DNA from: Hofstenia miamia
Lineage: Eukaryota > Xenacoelomorpha > Acoela
Assembly (NCBI GenBank): GCA_004352715.1
Contig: SCFE01000028.1
Coordinates: 222,475 to 286,474, forward strand
Direction of reading: 5' to 3'
Length of the DNA stretch: 64,000 nucleotides
Position numbers and translations under genes: made by a program. Of the stretch, positions 1-12,190 are shown in pieces. Within the stretch, counting starts at the first letter, position 1; each line of letters starts with the position of its first letter. The notes beneath the pieces were generated by a model. That model searched no databases. It saw nothing but the letters and a program-made list of their open reading frames with translations, and was not told the origin of the DNA.

Positions 1-2120
1 CCTGGGGTACATTCAAAATATACTCTATTGGTGCATCTGTCCACTACAACTGTCCAACAGGCAAATTCATGGTCATGGCACCCCATGCAAAAAATTCATA
101 TCTAAAAAATGGCCTATGTGGACTCCTTTTCAGGGTCATAACCCTCTACCATGAGGTTGTTTGCCTTAAAATAGCATTCTGCATACACCTCAGACATGCC
201 TCCTCTAATGCCAGCCTCAATGGATTCCAGTTGGTCAACACTTGCAAGATAATCCAGTGAAACATCTGTGTGGTTTAACATTGCATTCCAACTGAAATTG
301 GATACTTGTCTTCACCAATATTTTTAGCCAGATTTGATAGACTGTCACTCATAAAGCAGAAAGAATCCAGAAATCAAAGCTCCTCATAAATGGTTTTTGT
401 GGCATTATTTTATCATTATAAGTTGAGACTGGCACCATCAAACTGATTGAAAGGAACTTCTCTGAGGTGCATGGAATGCATGAAACCTTTTCATTTTCCT
501 TGAGTCTAAGAGACTTTATCAGCAGATGCATATCATACTTGCTAGCATTGTGTGCAAAAACTGGTATGAATTTTGGTGTGCAATATAGCATATTACAATC
601 ATTTTGGGCAATGCCATGTATTTTCCTACTATAATGGCAGTGATCAAACACCTTGTCATCTGTTCTTTCAAATAGCTTTTCACAGAAAACACAATTACTA
701 GCACTTCCCACCATGGTGTAGCATTGTTGAGGCATTATTACTGAAGCACAATGTTGCTGTTTTGCTTTGAAGGATTAGTGTGCAATTTTACAAAGTTCAT
801 CCCAACCTTGCTCTATGCACCCCTCAACTGAAAAAATTTTGGTGAAAAGCAGTTCATTTTCAGTACTTGTGGCAATGCATATACCAGATGACATTTGTTT
901 CACATCCTGAACAGTATAGCTGGTTGAGGGATATGGTGTGGCACTGTGTATTTTCTGTGATGTGGCTTCAATTTCCAATGCAGCAATGATGGGTACAAAA
1001 TTCCTCACACCATGTGCTTTAAATGAAATTTTGTCACTTGCACTAGGAAATGTAATTGTGGGCTCAAATTAAACTTGTAGTGGTTTCAAACCCAGACAAG
1101 CATTTAGCACAGAAAAACCCATTTGACTGCTTTTTAAAGTACCAAAGACAGGCATTTAAATTTGTAATTGCTACATAATGACACTTTTCAGCTTCTTCTA
1201 ACAGGGAGTTTGAAGTAATGTATGCAGCCACCAAAGATTTTTCATTGAAGCTGTACACATTTACAGTTATTTTATTTAAATCCTCAAACTTGCAGATGTC
1301 ATTGGTAGACATTTGAAATGACATTCTAGAAAACTTTAAAATTTGTAGGAACTTGTTGAGGCATACTATTTGAAGTTTAGCCCTTATTTCTAGGTGGAGA
1401 AATGCTAGAACAGTATACAGGAAGAATTTTTTGTTTGAGCACTGCAGGGATTAACAAGAAAGTTGTGCTTTTTCAAATATTCAGGGAGGGGATGTAAGTG
1501 CCAGCTCTTGTTGGGTGATATTTGGCAATACACAGACTCACTCTGTTTATATTCTTCAACACCCAATTGGACCTATTTGCTGCATAAATTGTAATGTAAT
1601 TAGCAATTCCATCAACCATTCTAAGAAAATCTGCTTGTTGAAAGCCACTGCTAAAGACAGATACAGGAGAGCTGTTTGGATATAGTACAACACTTTTTGA
1701 CACACCATTTTTATCTTTTGTGAACTCCACTTCACATAAGAGGTACACTTTTGAGGAGAAGTGCTTTGATATATCCTCCTGCATAATTTCAATAATTTGA
1801 GGGTAAAGAGCAGAAAATGCAGAATAAACATCAATAGATGACAATGAACTACTTTGATAATAGTCAAAACTACCATGGCAAGCAGTTAACATTTTAGTAA
1901 AAGTTGTGTTTGAAATGTCATTTGAGGTTTCAAAGTTGTGAGAATTTAGGTGATCCTCAAACTTCTCCATGCTTAAAAAATAATGTTTACAGGAAGGATA
2001 TAGATAAATTCCATCCTTTCTGTGGGTTTTTTCTATGTGAGAGTGCATAGACAAGGAAGCTGTCCATTAAATCTGCATTCACTGCATGAATACAGCTTCA
2101 TTGGAGCAGAGTTTGTAAGA
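1..2120 (-). pseudogene. Polinton/Maverick protein-primed DNA polymerase B, N-terminal half (outer copy, decayed)
   Basis: Read on the minus strand from about 2120 to the window edge, this is the N-terminal half of a Polinton-type family B DNA polymerase, which copies the element's own genome. Visible in order: a C2H2-like finger region near 2054-1960, a conserved N-terminal block ending YLLCEVEF, a second finger (FFCAKCLSGF, 1064-1324), an exonuclease-like block, an HNH/endoVII-like insert (FDHCHYSRKIHGIAQNDCN) and an ExoII-like motif FAHNASKYD (349-735). At 1-300 the palm region follows, with RGGM and VEGYDPEKE in shifted frames. The reading frame is broken by several shifts and by TAA and TGA stops. 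Compared with the copy at 8164-11262 it lacks roughly 100 residues near position 300. Its C-terminal half lies outside the window. Family assignment is firm; function is lost. Confidence 0.85.
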
Positions 2121-4284
2121 GAAGAATAAGTACATGGAAATTTAAAATGGAAAAATTATATTTAAAAATTTTATTCTAGGGAAAATATGATATTTTATAA
2201 ATTGCAAAATGTATTTTTAAGAGCTAGTTGTACATAATAAAAAATGAAATTTAGCAAAAATGATTACTGAAAATCAATAAATTGTAAATGTTAGAAATTA
2301 GTGGGATTGTGTAAAATCATAAATTAAGCTTTCTGATTGAATGAAAAACACATGACAACAAGTACAAAATGTGTAACATATATGTCCATTAATTTATATA
2401 ACTAGATAAACTAAAAACAAAAAGCATACCAGGGAAGAGCTACACTATCATTGCCATTTCCAAACTGTTGGAAATTAGCATTGTAAGTATTGGTGGCCAT
2501 CACTGAAGAGTATTTTTCAGTGAGGTTCTTTACATTGTCTAAGCAAGAAAGAGAAGTAATATCCATGAGAATCAAAAATGAAATAAAAATTGTATCACTC
2601 CTGCCTCATACTTAAAGAGTTATGCCCCACCCACACAATTTAAATGAAATTCTATTGGATGCTGAGTGAGTAAATTTACCTAGAAAATTTCCATATATGG
2701 AAGTTAGAACAAATGATTGACAGAAACAGGTTGATGTAAAACTATGAGTCACAAACACATGATATCTTGTTTTTGAAAAAGCATAAAAATTTGAAGTAAA
2801 CAATTTTCATTACAAAATGTAAAATGGATTTGTCAAATAAAGTAGATAAACAAAGAACATTATTACACAAAAGGAGTTTATTAAGTTAAGTTATAAACCT
2901 TCATTTATAGTTGAGAAAGAGTGTGCAAGTGTATAATAGTTAAAGGAATTCCCTCACATATGGAAGTTGGAAAAATGATTGACAGAAATGGGTTGTCACA
3001 AAACTATGAGTCACAGACATGTGATATCTCATTTTTGAAAAAGCATAAAAATTTGAAGTAAACAATTTTCAGTACATTGTGAAACAAAATGTGAAATGGA
3101 GTTGTCAAATAACATATATAAACAAAGAACCTTGTTGCATATATGGAGTTTATTTTAAGTTAAAAACCCTCAATTATAATTGAAAAGGAGTGTGCAATTG
3201 TATAACAGTTAATAGAATTCACTCTCATATAAACACAGTGACTGAATATTTGTTGCCACAGGAAATTTACATAGCAGCAATAGTGACTATTTCAATGTTT
3301 AGTAGAAAAATATATGTATGAAAAATGAATTGTAAGCTTTTGCAATAGCATAAAGTGCTCATGAGATGTCCAATAAAAAACATTATCTTTGTTGCATGAA
3401 ATTTAAGATGTTGTTGTAACTTTATAAATAGTACATGCTTTTGAGGAAAGAATGAATCATTTATACATGGTTCCACAAAAAGCAAAAAGTGAAATCTTTG
3501 CAATTAATTATCCATTTTACCAACATTGTTATTTGATAATCATAAATCAATGTATAATGAAATTTGAAATTGAATCAATTGTTATTGTGAACCAAACTTC
3601 TTTAAATGTTGTTAATTACAGAAAGACTAACACACATTGACAGAAAGTACATGAACACAAAAGAATACATTTACTTAGTTTTATCAAATAAATATTTTTA
3701 CACTTTTCTAAATTATATTAAACACTCTGGAAATATCTATTGTTATAAAAAATAAATGTGAGAAACAAGGTTTTTTTAAATGGCAGTATATATTCACAAT
3801 TGTTTAATATATTATAATTTACTAGTGGCAAATGTTGAACAATTCAAAATAAATTTAAAATGTATTCATTTTTTTAAACGTGTTCTAGAGCCTAACAATT
3901 GCTGTAAATTATTATTATTCAAAAATTTAAATTGGTGTTGAAATGACACCAGCAATTAAAATCAAATGAAGTTTTTGTCAATGATAAAACACAAGTCAGT
4001 GAATGTGGATATAGTGATAGCAGTAACAAAACATGTTTCTTACATTCATGTAAATTTATTATCACATGTCAAGTATTTCTAATAGTTGAGCTATTTGAAA
4101 TCAATCAAATTGTATAAAGAATTATTTTCACATCATAGAATCAGTTTGCACAAATTCATGAAAAAATTGCTTTAGCATTTACATGGTATTTGAAAAATAT
4201 GAATTGTGAAAATAATATATTGAATTCATTCACTTGTAAGCTGTCTAACTGAGTAGTTTGCCAATTCTTTCATTGTTTGAACCC
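2121..4284. other. AT-rich spacer of the outer Polinton, no supported gene
   Basis: Only short ORFs without recognisable motifs occur here. The one clear structure is the tandem duplication at 2690-3230. The stretch lies between the outer polB remnant and the small ORF at 4285 and was probably coding or spacer DNA of the same element. Confidence 0.6.
2690..3230. repeat. Two-copy tandem repeat, unit about 265 bp
   Basis: The block starting near 2693 (CATATATGGAAGTTAGAAC) is repeated with moderate divergence from about 2958 (CACATATGGAAGTTGG). Shared landmarks are TGATTGACAGAAA, ACTATGAGTCACA and AAAAGCATAAAAATTTGAAG, then a GTTAAAAACC / GTTATAAACC tail. Differences are scattered, so this is an old duplication rather than an assembly copy. 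Confidence 0.8.
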
Positions 4285-4713
4285 ATGAAAAGTGAAAATG
4301 TATTATTTGAGATATGTGTAAATGCCTACAAAAAGGTTTAATATATCAAAGAATTGTTGATTTTAATTGATGAAAAACTTTACATTCTTACAGTACACCA
4401 CTCAAAGGCAATGTTTAACTCTCTCCCATCTCATATATGAAAGGCTTTTAATTGGTATGAGCATGACTTCCATCATATCACATTTACAGAAGGAAATCTC
4501 ACAAGTGAACAAATGCTTCTATATATTGACTATCTAAATTTATCAACATTAAAGAACACAATGTTTCTAGGATGTGATGCTAAGAACTGTGAATTTCTTA
4601 GCTGAATAATCTCACAGCCTGTGGAAAATTTATTGAACTTTGGATATTGGCACCCACAGAGCATGGGGGATTCTACCAGCTGCATAAAAGACTATTACAG
4701 ATTTGTACATTGA
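4285..4713 (+). pseudogene. Small conserved Polinton ORF of unknown function (outer copy)
   Basis: A plus-strand reading frame of about 140 codons begins at the ATG at 4285 and ends ...FVH-TGA at 4711-4713. It matches the ORF at 32896-33341 over its whole length: both contain YIKELLIL, KAFNWY, HH.TFTEGNLT, the CEFLS block and a final FVH. This copy has three internal stops (TAA near 4340, TGA before KAFNWY, TGA after CEFLS). Where this copy has the last TGA the other copy has TGG. I do not recognise the family and see no signal peptide or membrane segment. Conservation between two diverged elements suggests that it was a real gene. Confidence 0.65.
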
Positions 4714-4856
4714 ATGAAGACTTGCAGTATATTTGATAGTAGTAGTAAATGTAATTTTAAGAAATTCATTGTAAGGTCTCTACCACAAAGTGAAATACAG
4801 AGCAAATTATTTTATTTTTTACTACTAAAAATGATATTTTTTGAATATATTGGTAG

Positions 4857-5386
4857 TGTAAGAAAGGCATAGGAGGTTCCACAAACTGACCTTTTGTCCT
4901 CTGCTGATTCATTGATATTGGAGGAGTGGTTTTAATGACTCACCTACTTGACAAATGTTGATTGACAGCTTGCTAATGGATTTTCAGTTACGTCACATAC
5001 TTGATATTTTAAAGTGCATCAACTAATGGATTTCAATTAGTGATTCATGTCAGTTTTTTAATTGATTTTCATAGTGATTCATTTACATGTTGGGGGCAAT
5101 TTATATTCACATACATACATTTTTCAGTGTAATGACAAATTTGATTTCATGTTAATATACATGGGTATATCACATGTTACAATTGTTTGCATACATTACA
5201 TTTCATTTTGTTAATATACCTCGTTATCACACATTACATTTTGCTTTTTCCATGATTTTCAGATGATTGCACATACAATGTAATTTGGGGAAACTTACAA
5301 AAAACCGCATTTTGCTTTTTTCAAAATTCCTCATTAACACATTTATCATATCACATTTTTCAACCAATGAATATTTTTCATAATTT
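4857..5386 (+). repeat. Left terminal inverted repeat of the inner Polinton
   Basis: Begins TGTAAGAAAGGCATAGGAGG and runs to about 5386. The reverse complement of 34132-34657 matches it along its length with small indels; shared landmarks include GTCCTCTGCTGATTC, GCTTGCTAATGGATTTTC and CAACCAATGAATATTTTTC. It holds no ORF. Confidence 0.85.
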
Positions 5387-6191
5387 TGATAGCTTGCAAG
5401 TACAATGTTTAACTCGCTTTTTGGGAATTTTTTTCAAAAAGTCTTCACTTTGTTTTCAAAATACACTATTTCATTTACAAAATCAACATTTTTGTTTCTA
5501 AGCAAACAAACTTTTTTAACACATTTTTTGATAGTTCATATGGAAAATATTAAATGTGGAAATTAAACAAAATGAGATTTGATAACAATAAAACGTTTAA
5601 AATTTTTAAACATTAGTAAAAAACGCATTGTCTAGTGTACATGTTAAAAACAAAATTCATCAATTTCCAAAATATAAAAACCACACATTTAAGTGAGCAT
5701 GGTAAAGCTCACATTTAAAAACAAGACCAAACACATGTATATTCTACACATTCCACTTATAATGATGGTAAATTACACTCACTATTTAATTTGTCTATTG
5801 TATTAGTTTATAATTACCAATGTTGATGTGAGTTCATATATTGTTGTCAACCACTGTCTTCATTTCCCATGCACAGATAATTTTCATCTAATGAGAGAGT
5901 TGAGAATCACACAATGCCCAATAAAATATATCTAAGCATTGGTATAAGTGTTATGCATCCACAAAATTTAATGGGGAATAATTATGCCATGTGCATATTC
6001 AAATAATAATCAAGAATTTTTATAGACACTCTCTTTTGACATTAAATATCAAATTAACACGGTATTATTGTAAGCCAGAGAAATTGATATATTAACAAAT
6101 AAAAAGGGTAATACATTCTGTGATTGATTTAATTGCGTCCTATGGTTAACATTGGTGTAATTCCACTTTCCACACTGAACATAATACATTG
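5387..6191. other. AT-rich stretch, no gene seen
   Basis: Subterminal Polinton DNA. No ORF over 60 codons with recognisable motifs, and no clear repeat other than the copy that begins at 6192. Confidence 0.55.
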
Positions 6192-7017
6192 AAATCAGAG
6201 TTAACTGGCTTTACATTGATATAATTTTGAGGGACAATGCATGCATTGGTTATCTGCTAACAGCCTCATGAATACATAGAGACTTCACATGAAGACTAAA
6301 TAACATTTAAAATCAGATTCACATTAGTTTGTATCACCTCATTTTTGAGCAAGTAATTAATGGAGATTGTTTTATATGATGGGAACAATTCTTCTTATAC
6401 CAATAGAAAAACAACAGAAGAAATGTTTAAACCAAATCATCAGGGATGGTGAACTTTTTGTATAGTCAGTGAAACTAAATAAACNGAATTGTATTGGTAC
6501 TTCCTTCCTGTTTTTCATTTGTCCTAATGTTGCACCTATGGCGACCTTGCTTGCATCGCAGTCTAATATGAATGGTTCATCGTAATCCGGCGTATTAAGT
6601 GATGGCAATTTCGCTAGTTCATCCTTGATCTTATCCAGTTCTTCCTGCTCCTGCCAAGTCCAGACGAATGGTACTGACTTTCTCATGAGTTTCGTCATCT
6701 TCGCGGTTTTCCCTGCAATGTTANAAATCAGAGTTAACTGGCTTTACATTGATATAATTTTGAGGGACAATGCATGCATTGGTTATCTGCTAACAGCCTC
6801 ATGAATACATAGAGACTTCACATGAAGACTAAATAACATTTAAAATCAGATTCACATTAGTTTGTATCACCTCATTTTTGAGCAAGTAATTAATGGAGAT
6901 TGTTTTATATGATGGGAACAATTCTTCTTATACCAATAGAAAAACAACAGAAGAAATGTTTAAACCAAATCATCAGGGATGGTGAACTTTTTGTATAGTC
7001 AGTGAAACTAAATAAAC
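6192..7017. repeat. Exact 293 bp duplication around a 238 bp Gypsy fragment, likely assembly artefact
   Basis: 6192-6484 and 6725-7017 appear identical base for base. Each is separated from the middle segment 6486-6723 by a single n (6485 and 6724). A true duplication would normally show some divergence and would not be delimited by lone n's. The likely explanation is that two overlapping contig ends were left unmerged with a small contig placed between them. Confidence 0.75.
6486..6723 (-). pseudogene. Ty3/Gypsy RNase H-connection fragment
   Basis: The minus-strand translation contains FVWTWQEQEELDKIKDELA, then SLNTPDYDEPFILDCDAS, the linker and start of the RNase H domain of a Gypsy pol, including the first catalytic Asp in CDAS. 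It is a relative, not a copy, of the corresponding region at about 17350-17470 of the large Gypsy in this window (KWTWQEQEALDGIK). The fragment is bounded on both sides by single n's, so its position may be wrong. Confidence 0.85.
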
Positions 7018-8160
7018 CTTAGCAAAATATATATAATTAATTTCTTCTACCATATATATTGTGTGAGATTTGTTAGCATCAAAGAGGCATTCTTTCATCA
7101 GTTGATGATAGAAAAAACTTTTTTTCTTTTTTAAATGCATGGGGATCTAAATAAACCTTTTAAAAAAATATAATTAATTTCAATTATACCATTTTAAAAT
7201 AAATTACACATAGAGGGAGTACTGGAGAGAAAAGGTTTTTTTTCAGTTGATGGAGAATCATTCAGCAGAGTGGGGAAGCTAAATTATATACAAATAATCA
7301 TTCAATTATAATATATTATACCATTTTCAAGATAAATTAAATGTGGGGGACACTGGAGAGAACAGATTTTTTCAGTTGATGGAGAATCATTCAATGGAGT
7401 GTGGAAACTAAATTATATACAAATAGTCATTCAATTAAAATATATTATACCATTTTTAAGATAAATTAAACATGGGGAGCACCAGATTGAATAGATTTTT
7501 TTTCCATTGATGGAAAATCATTCAGCAGAGCATGGAAGCTAAATTATATACAAATAATCATTCAATTAAAATATATTATACCATTTTCAAGATAAATTAA
7601 ATGTGGGGAGCACTGGAGTGAATAGATTTTCTTCTTGACAAGCAGCACAAATTATTCAAATAGAGAATTGTCTAAAACAAAAACATTAATTTATAACACA
7701 AAAACATATGTATGGAAATTTAACAAACTCATATGGACATGGAGAACGGAGGAAACATTGTATGTGGGATAAACAATTATAGGAGGAATTGTCTAAACAA
7801 AACATTAATTTGTAATAATACTGATAAAAACATACACAGAGGGAGCTTTTAACAAATTCGCATTGAACATGGTGGAGGGAGCAATTAAGTAAACAGGATA
7901 AACTAGCATCAATACACCAGAGGAAATATCTGGAAATATCTAAATGTAAAAACTTAATATTTAATTTTTTTTAAAATAAATTACCATATATGGGGACTTG
8001 AAGCAGTTGAATCATGGGAGGGAGGATGATCAGAAATTATCACTAGGTATCAGAATGTAAAACACAAATTATTAATGCATACAATATAAATTTTCATATT
8101 CCTAGATGAAGACATTTAACCCCATCATCAATTAGTGCAGAACTGGTGGATGGTGAATTA
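7018..8160. repeat. Degenerate tandem repeat array, period about 128 bp
   Basis: From about 7180 to 7640 a unit recurs three to four times with the landmarks TATTATACCATTTT.AAGATAAATTAAA, a GGGGAGCACTGGAG-like block, TTTTTTCAGTTGATGGA, GAATCATTCA and AGCTAAATTATATACAAAT. Weaker copies extend left to about 7010 and a related pair lies near 7660-7900 (AATTGTCTAAA ... ACATTAATTT). There is no coding potential. 7900-8160 holds nothing recognisable. Confidence 0.75.
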
Positions 8161-9437
8161 TTATTAATCTTTACAATATCTAAACAAGGGTTTAACATTA
8201 TAAACATGTAAATTCTTATTACCTTTATGTCCATATGGCAGCATTTCTATGGAATTTAAAAAATAGCATTTATTGTCATAACACAGCAATGCTATATGAT
8301 TTGACATTTCCACACTAATTGAATGGATATGTGACCAGATCCCAGTCATGTTTTTTTGCAATACACCTTCTTACAGGAGAATATTCTTGAACAGATCAAA
8401 ATTCATCATCTGCTTAACTGTTCAGTTTACACCTTTTGAGCTGGACTTCTCCAATATCTTGTGGCTTTCACTTGTATATTCAACAGAATATAGTTTAAGT
8501 TTAAGTGCAACTACACGGTTTAATACACCCCTGGCCAATTCGTCCTTGACTTTAAGGTACACATTTTTATTCACATCAGAGCATAGGGGTGACAATATTG
8601 GATAATTTGAAAAGTCAAAGTGATGTGAGATTGACCCAAACTCTGTGTACAAATTTTCCATCTTAATTTTATAGAGTAACAAGTCTGTGTCAGAATACAA
8701 TAATGTAATTCTGTTTTTAAAAGATGGTTTCATAACCTCATAATGGAATTGGAACATTAACAACTTGGATAGATCAAGTATAGCTGCCCCAAGATAATTG
8801 GGCTGGTTCCATTCAATATCCTTTTGTCTGAGCATAAGCTGAACAAAGTCTTCACTGACAATGTTATATGATTTAAATTCAGGTTTTTTAATTAACTTTT
8901 CCACAGATTCCAGATCATGTGCAAACTTTATATTTATCTGTTTTCTTAAATTTTCAACCCTAACACTTTCCAAACACAGCATTTGACATTAACTTATAGA
9001 ATGCCTTCTCAAAATCATTTCATGCTGCTTTGCATTTGTTGGTGTTTAAATCAATATATGATTTTAAAAATAGAGCTTGTCTAAATTCAAGAGCCTTGTG
9101 GAATTTTGTGATTTTCAAACCATGTTCAACATAGAATTTCAAGATTTCATAATGCACAATGTAATTTTCTTTTTTGTTAAATGTTTGCAAAAGTTTGGGT
9201 ACAGGTGCTATCATTATTTTTAATTTATTTTTTATTTCCATCTGGTATGGTGATAGGTGCTTGTCCTGAACAATCATTTTATGAGGAGCCATTGGAAAAT
9301 CAAAATGCTCTTCATGAAGATATTCCCAGTATTCCGAATCCACTTCCAGCATGTACCCAGTTTGTGATTCTTGAGGGGTGGACAATATTTCTTCAAGTTT
9401 TGCTGAAGACCATGTCAGTCCAACCACAGGCAAGCTT

Positions 9438-9978
9438 AATCTCATGTTTCTGAAAACGATGACAGTCCAATCATAGCTAAGAAAAATCTGAAATTTCCTC
9501 TTCAGGGTCAACCCTTCACTGTGGGTTATTCGAACTTTAAATATTTATCAGGAAAATATTGAACACATGCCTCCTCTAATGCTACCTTGAATAAAATTCA
9601 ATTCCATTTCATTGTGTATTGGATTGAGTGATACCCTGGTGTGTTTTAACATTATGTGCCAGCTGAAATTAGATAATATAAAAAAGTGGGCAGGGTCAAG
9701 TTTATATGNTCTCATGTTTCCACTATAGAGTCCATTCATATCTGTGAAAAATCCGAAATTTGTCTCCTTCTCAGGGTCATAACCCTCCACTAGTGGGTTA
9801 TTCACCTTAAAATATTGATCAGAAAATATTGAACACATGCCTCCTCTAATGCTACCTTGAATAAAATTCAATTCCATTTCATTGTGTATTGGATTGAGTG
9901 ATACCCTGGTGTGTTTTAACATTATGTGCCAGCTGAAATTAGATAATATAAAAAAGTGGGCAGGGTCAAGTTTATATG
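9438..9978 (-). repeat. Duplicated motif A segment of polB around a single n
   Basis: 9552-9708 is identical to 9822-9978, while the adjacent 9438-9551 and 9710-9821 are homologous but clearly diverged. The right version encodes FTDMNGLYSGNM, an intact motif A. The left one is rearranged and has lost the catalytic Asp. The single n at 9709 marks the join. This looks like two Polinton copies or haplotypes collapsed together, not a biological tandem duplication. Confidence 0.7.
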
Positions 9979-11258
9979 TCTCCATGCTTTCCAAACAAAA
10001 TTCTTTTATCACATCCAATAGTAATAACATGTCTGATATCAAGTAATTGTCATGAAATTGTTTAAAATTTTCACACCCACCCAAGAGCCATGTGTTGTCA
10101 CATTTGAAATCCAGCTCCTGTTGGGTTATTGGGATTTTACCAGTCAATTCATCTCTCCAGTACTCCAAATCTGGGAGGCTCAATTCATTAAATTTCTCAA
10201 AACTATCAAACCACATGTATGGAAATGTTCATTTTCCATGGGAGAATGCTTCAGCTTTTTTTCCCCATACCATCATTTCAAAATTTATACTTGTCTACTC
10301 CCATATTTTTTGTGAGGTTTGACAGACTATCACTTATGAACCTGTAACTATCCAAAAATCTAAGTTCCTCATATATGGGCTTGTAAATCCAATGTTTATC
10401 ATTATATCCATCAATGGGCACCATCAAACCTAGTGATAAGAACACCTCAGACATGCATGGCATGCATGATATCTTCTCCCCATCTTTCATACACAAGCTT
10501 TTTAACAGAATATGCATATTGTATTTGCTCCCATTATGCATAAAAACTGGCATAAATTGTGAGCTCTGATTTAAAATATTGCAGTTGTTGTGTGCAACCC
10601 CTTTTATTTCTCTGGAAAAATAACAATGATCTATGACTTTGACATCCTCCTGTGTAAATAAATGCTTACAAAATATACATCTTGTTGCTGATGACAACAT
10701 GACTGTTTGCTGCTCCTCTGATATTATCAGTTCACAATGGCGTTGCTTCATCTCATAGGATTGTTTTGCCAATTTGCGTAAATGATTCCACCCATATTCC
10801 ATACATTGTTCACTAGTATATATCTTGCATGTTAATAATTTGTCCACACTACTTGTCACCACACACACACCAGATGGAATTTGCTCGACTTTGCATATAG
10901 TATAGCTTGTAGACAGATTAGGCTGCATGCTGTGGACCTTTCTTGAAATTGCTTCTATATCAAGAGTACCAACAATGGGAACATAATTTTGAGTGCCATA
11001 AGCTTTAAATTTAATTTTATCTGATTGGTTCAGGAAAGTAATGTTTGGTTCTGATACTCCATTGCACTTAATCTCATGTTTTGATAAATTTTCTTGAGTC
11101 TTGAAACCAGATAAACATTTTGGGCAAAAGAAATCACGGTTTCTATTTTTAAAAATTTTTAGACATGCATTCAAATTTGTAATTGCTAAATAATGACTCT
11201 TTTCATCTTCTTCAATTAGTAATAAATTGACTGTCTTCTGATGGTGGCATGGAGACAT

Positions 11259-11262
11259 ATAT
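11259..11262. repeat. Target site duplication of the Gypsy element (left)
   Basis: ATAT directly left of the LTR; the same ATAT occurs at 22608-22611. A 4 bp duplication is known for some Gypsy lineages. Reading polB through 11259-11262 to 22612 keeps frame (..LVPAYMSPC..), matching LVAAYITSN of the outer copy. Confidence 0.85.
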
Positions 11263-12172
11263 TGTAGAATCATTGGCTGGTAGGGAAACTTAACTAGAAA
11301 CTTAGTTGACTCCACAGAAGGTTTGAATAGTGTTTACATAACAGCCATGATTCCAGAAAAAGGGATAACACAGAATTTAGAACATATAGATGTAACATTG
11401 GTAATTCATCCAAGTAACAAAAATACTTTAGGTAAGAACCAAGATGACCAATTCCTATGGCTTCCAGCTGAAGCAGAACATCCAGAAGTAAAGTGCTTAA
11501 CCTATTGACTGGTGCTACCCTCTTTGTCTCACTTGCTTAATTTCTATCTCAATTCAGAAAATACAAACTCTCATTTTCATTGTTATCTCTCAGCTCACTA
11601 TTAAATAATCTGTAATTGCCAGATATTCATGCTAGCCCACAGCATGGTATCATCACAGTGTTAGGTTTTATAAGTGCATGTACGTGTTGAATTATGAAAG
11701 AGAGATTTATTATTTCCTTATACATAACTGTATACATAACTTAATGAGTCCACAATTCGGACTGGGTAATCAACAGGCCCCATGCTAGTGAAAGCACTCC
11801 TGAATTGTCGCCGATCTTAAGCAATAAGTTTCATAGAGATAATAAATAAATAAAAAATACAATGGTAAAAATGGCAGTTGAGAGTAGATAAAATATATTA
11901 AGCTATTGCTACAGTTTCCTCAGGTTTTATACAATTGTTTAATGATTACCTGCCTTTGTTTACAATACTTCAGATGTCAACGTAGTTTAACATGATCAAA
12001 TTTGTTTTCCCTTGTAAAATTAAATTTGAGCAACAATCAGCACCATTGAGGGGACATCAAATTAATGATAGCAAACTAGGATCTAAACAATCTAATAACG
12101 TCATAGTGACGTAATAATACAAAGTAAAGTTATAAAAGAATAAAATCAACAAAATCCCTGAGCAACTCTACA
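11263..12172 (-). repeat. 3' LTR of the large Gypsy
   Basis: 910 bp. In element orientation it starts TGTAGAGTTGCTCAGGG (plus-strand position 12172) and ends ..CCAATGATTCTACA at 11263, giving the TG..CA ends expected of LTRs. It is nearly identical to 21628-22607. The plus-strand ORF at 11323-11508 lies wholly inside the LTR, recurs in the other LTR, and is not supported as a gene. Confidence 0.95.
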
Positions 12173-12187
12173 CGCCCCCCCTTGCTC
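12173..12187 (-). other. Polypurine tract
   Basis: The minus strand reads GAGCAAGGGGGGGCG directly against the 3' LTR start. This is the position and composition of the plus-strand primer in reverse transcription. It is identical in the second copy at 54859-54873. Confidence 0.85.
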
Positions 12188-12190
12188 AAA

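Larger units (their letters stand above)
8164..11262 (-). pseudogene. Polinton protein-primed DNA polymerase B, exonuclease and catalytic part (inner copy)
   Basis: This is the main body of the inner Polinton's DNA polymerase, read from 11262 to 8164. In order: finger FFCPKCLSGF..H..KC; exonuclease block near GTLDIEAI; HNH/endoVII-like insert (VIDHCYFSREIKGVAHNNCN); ExoII-like FMHNGSKYN; SDSLSNL; FNELSLPDLEYW; SDMLLLLDV; RGGM; palm motif A region TDMNGLYSGNM (near 9740); GYMLEVD; ENYIVHYEILKFY..HGLK; motif B region FEKAFYKLMSNAVFGK near 9000; motif C YSDTDLLLY near 8690; and a C-terminal block ending LPYGHKG near 8230. At least one TGA, one TAA and several frameshifts break it. It is joined to its 5' part at 22608 across the Gypsy insertion. 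A partial duplication at 9438-9978 carries two versions of motif A. The copy is not functional as assembled. Confidence 0.92.

Noticed and set aside
9181-10322. Several plus-strand ORFs of 76-90 codons
   Set aside because: All overlap the polB catalytic region on the other strand.
11323-11508. 61-codon plus-strand ORF (MNSVYITAMIPEKGI..), repeated at 21688-21873
   Set aside because: It lies entirely inside both LTRs, antisense to the element; the repetition is simply the LTR pair.
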